Shown: positions 61,756-64,000 of the stretch, piece after piece
How the letters are laid out: each line of letters opens with the position of its first letter
Numbering within the stretch: position 1 is the first letter of the stretch
Notes under the pieces: generated by a model
Database searches by the model: none
What the model saw: only the letters and a program-made list of their open reading frames with translations
What the model was told of the DNA's origin: nothing
Source of the DNA: Metaphire vulgaris
Taxonomy: Eukaryota; Annelida; Clitellata; Crassiclitellata; Megascolecidae
NCBI GenBank assembly: GCA_018105865.1
Contig: CM030835.1
Coordinates: 2,072,816-2,136,815, forward strand
Direction: 5' to 3'
DNA length: 64,000 nucleotides
Program-made: the position numbers and the translations under genes

Positions 61756-62223
61756 CAGGGGCGTAGATCTGTGTAAAAAGGTGGGTGGGTCCAAATGAAA
61801 ATTTTAAATTGTGCTGTCACAAAACAATGTTTATTGAAACAAGCCTTGCCAGTGCTCAGTGGTAACAATTCAATACATTATTATAATTATCATACTTAAA
61901 CCACGTTGACCGAACTAAAGACCTAAAAATGACAAAATGGAGTCGTACGGATGCGAAAATATGACGTCACGTTTATCCATAGAGCTAAATAATACCTAGA
62001 TAGCCAGTCAGACGCGAGGATAGGAAACATCGCAGGTCTTTCTGAGTTACATAATTGGGGGCAAAATAAATCTAGCTGTTCTCACTGCTTTACATAATTG
62101 TCTCGCGAATAATAATAAACAATTCATCTCAAAAAGTGGGTGGGTCCATTGCCTGGCCGGACCCAGCTCCTAAAAAAGTGGGTGGGTCCGGACCCAGAAA
62201 AACACATAGGATTTACGCCCCTG
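61756..62223. mobile_element. 468-bp hAT MITE with CAGGGGCGTAGATC ends
   Basis: Right end AGGATTTACGCCCCTG, exact duplication GTTGCAGG (61748-61755, 62224-62231). It contains AAAAAGTGGGTGGGTCC twice. It is inserted in a sequence with GTGGGTCGCG words. Confidence 0.92.
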
Positions 62224-62593
62224 GTTGCAGGGCTCAGTCTAGTGGGTCGCGGGGTAGCGCGAAAAATTAGATTCAAAGGCGTCACTTTCTAACAAATACC
62301 ACAATGTCACAAGTCTTAAAAGTTAATTAATTTTACTTTCTGCCTGCATGGCGGCAATAGTTAGATACGAAACATTTCTACTTTACTAGATCTTGTGTAC
62401 AGGCCTAATTCTGCACTCTTCCATACAATTAGTTCCATACATAGTTTCCAGATTCTTCTTGATTTTATCCTTCCATCTTTTTCTTCGTCTTCCTCTGTTT
62501 CCTTCTACTTTGTATGTGTGTAGGCTAGTGGTTTGTACATGTAGGCCCATCTATTGCTATCAATTCTTTTAAATTTAACGTGTCTAAGCCAAG

Positions 62594-62674
62594 TTAACCC
62601 CTTAACTGGGGTATCCCGGATGTATCCGTCCATTTTACATTGAGTTACAGTTAAATACACGGTTAAGGGGTTAA
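62594..62674. mobile_element. piggyBac-like mini-element, copy 3 (inverted)
   Basis: TTAA-flanked, reverse complement of the copies at 17957 and 36053 with a few changes. Confidence 0.8.
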
Positions 62675-63237
62675 TCTCTTTTTGCATACTTTATCGGCGA
62701 TCGTTTTTGTGTCTCCTGTCTGTTTTGTCTGATGTCTTCGTTTCTCAATTTTTGATATTTGCTTATACTTTCATTGTGTTTCTTAGCTCATCCCTGCAGC
62801 CAATAGACTTTTTCGTCTGTTTTTTTTAAATACCCAGGTTTCCGATCCATATAAAATTTGAGGTATTACTAATTCATTAAACAGTTTCAGCTTTGTATTA
62901 TTCATGGTTAAGTTTTTGTTCTCATTCTTTCCATTGTTTGTAAACCTCTATTTATTTTCATTTTCATGTCATCTGTGTGTTTTCCGTCGCTCTTGAGTAA
63001 TGCTCCAACATACTTAAATGTTTCAACTTTTTCCTAAGTTGTCTAAGCTTTGGTTTTAAGAAATGTATATGGCGGCAATCCTCCATACACGGCTTATATT
63101 AAAATGATTAGTGTTTTATCAAATTGTAGTTGACAATAAGTTTGCAGGGTCGCGGGCAAGTGGTCGCAGTGACGTGAAGCCGCTGAAGTGAAGCCGCCCA
63201 TGTTCCAAAAACTTGTGGATGCCCTGGCCTATAGTAC

Positions 63238-63650
63238 TTGTAAAATTAATCTTATTTGCCATTAACGCAAGTAAAGCGTCTTGCGACCATTTTGCTCTGA
63301 AACTCCTAAAACAATAGGAATCTCTTCTATTGGAGTTAGAAGAAACCGAGCGGTTAAGCGATTTTGCCATACTCGTAGGATTTTTAAGGCGCGTAACAAA
63401 GGCATGTTTCTGAAAAAATTTTTTAAAAGGTGATTTTTAGAAATTTTGATATTTATTTCTGTCCTTTTATCCTATTTTGGCAAAAATATATTTAATCCAG
63501 CCTAATATATATTTGCCATATTTTCCTTCGAATGGAATCAGAGCTCTTGGTTTCAATGTTTTGACTTTTATTCACAACTCAGAAGATTCTTTTCAACTGA
63601 CGTTCGCCAGATGGCCAATGACTATGACAGCATATCAACAACCAATCTTG
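63238..63650. repeat. dispersed ~400-bp repeat, copy 2
   Basis: Matches 21928-22330 in order and orientation. Confidence 0.75.
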
Positions 63651-64000
63651 CCACAATATTACCTAAAGGTTGCCGATTACTGCTTAATGCATCATCAGCT
63701 ATAGGGCCTACTGCATGACAGATGGCATCAGAAGTTAATGGCATCGCGCACCACGAACGTGAAGCCGGTTAAGGTACCGTAGGTTTACCACAATGACCAA
63801 AGCGCATAAATCAAGCGGTTAGAATCGATCGTATCATCGTTGCATTGCGATTGGCGATGCAATAAAGTGAAACTGATCGGCCGAGCGCAGGATAACGGTC
63901 TAGCTATTATTGACCTATAGTCATTACGCATCTGCTACGAACGACTCGTCACCTGTGGTATTACGAAGCACCGATGACTAATAGGCACAACGCATTAAAC

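Larger units (their letters stand above)
60250..64000. other. right-hand intergenic region, no gene recognised
   Basis: Apart from the repeats listed, AT-rich DNA without exon-like frames flanked by splice sites. The many AGGCCTA words here and around 43-48 kb are unexplained. Confidence 0.5.

Overview
This is eukaryotic, intron-rich DNA from a bilaterian animal. It is most likely a marine invertebrate, and an echinoderm or hemichordate would fit, but nothing in the window proves the phylum. The signs are spliced genes for SARM1, a synaptotagmin-14/16-type protein and a mitochondrial-type PEP carboxykinase, a U3 snoRNA gene, very abundant (TTA)n microsatellites, and a dense population of short non-autonomous DNA transposons, many with intact 8-bp target duplications. 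No bacterial operons, CRISPR arrays or phage genes are present.

Layout. (1) About 1-10955, minus strand: SARM1, with five exons visible. One large exon carries the N-terminal extension and ARM domain, followed by the last ARM repeat, SAM1, SAM2 and the first part of TIR. The rest of TIR, with the catalytic Glu, lies off the left edge. (2) 10956-23587: repeat-rich intergenic DNA, including a 2.6-kb foldback element (11101-13709) with ~668-bp arms and an internal ~178-bp tandem repeat, several MITEs, and a 400-bp TTA/GTA microsatellite. (3) 23588-35967, minus strand: SYT14/16-like gene, with the C2A and C2B exons recognised and a probable N-terminal exon at 35468-35967. (4) 36.0-40.4 kb: an old hAT element, further MITEs and a broken U3 pseudogene. 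(5) 40567-43322, minus strand: exons of a gene I do not recognise, with EF-hand-like and ubiquitin-like segments. (6) 44321-44548, plus strand: an intact U3 snoRNA gene. (7) 45337-59868, minus strand: a complete ten-exon PCK gene whose short first exon, 6.4 kb upstream, supplies a mitochondrial targeting sequence. (8) 59.9-64 kb: upstream region of PCK and more nested repeats.

The protein genes are unrelated in function (NADase axon-degeneration switch, membrane-trafficking C2 protein, gluconeogenic/anaplerotic enzyme) and do not form a cluster. What ties the window together is repeat biology. Several MITE families with different terminal repeats share one internal core motif. One MITE landed on a PCK splice donor and re-created it through its target duplication. 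A (GTCA)n array begins exactly at a SYT14-like splice donor. The three conserved genes also show four isolated one-base frame breaks, most next to homopolymers, which look more like consensus errors than pseudogene decay.
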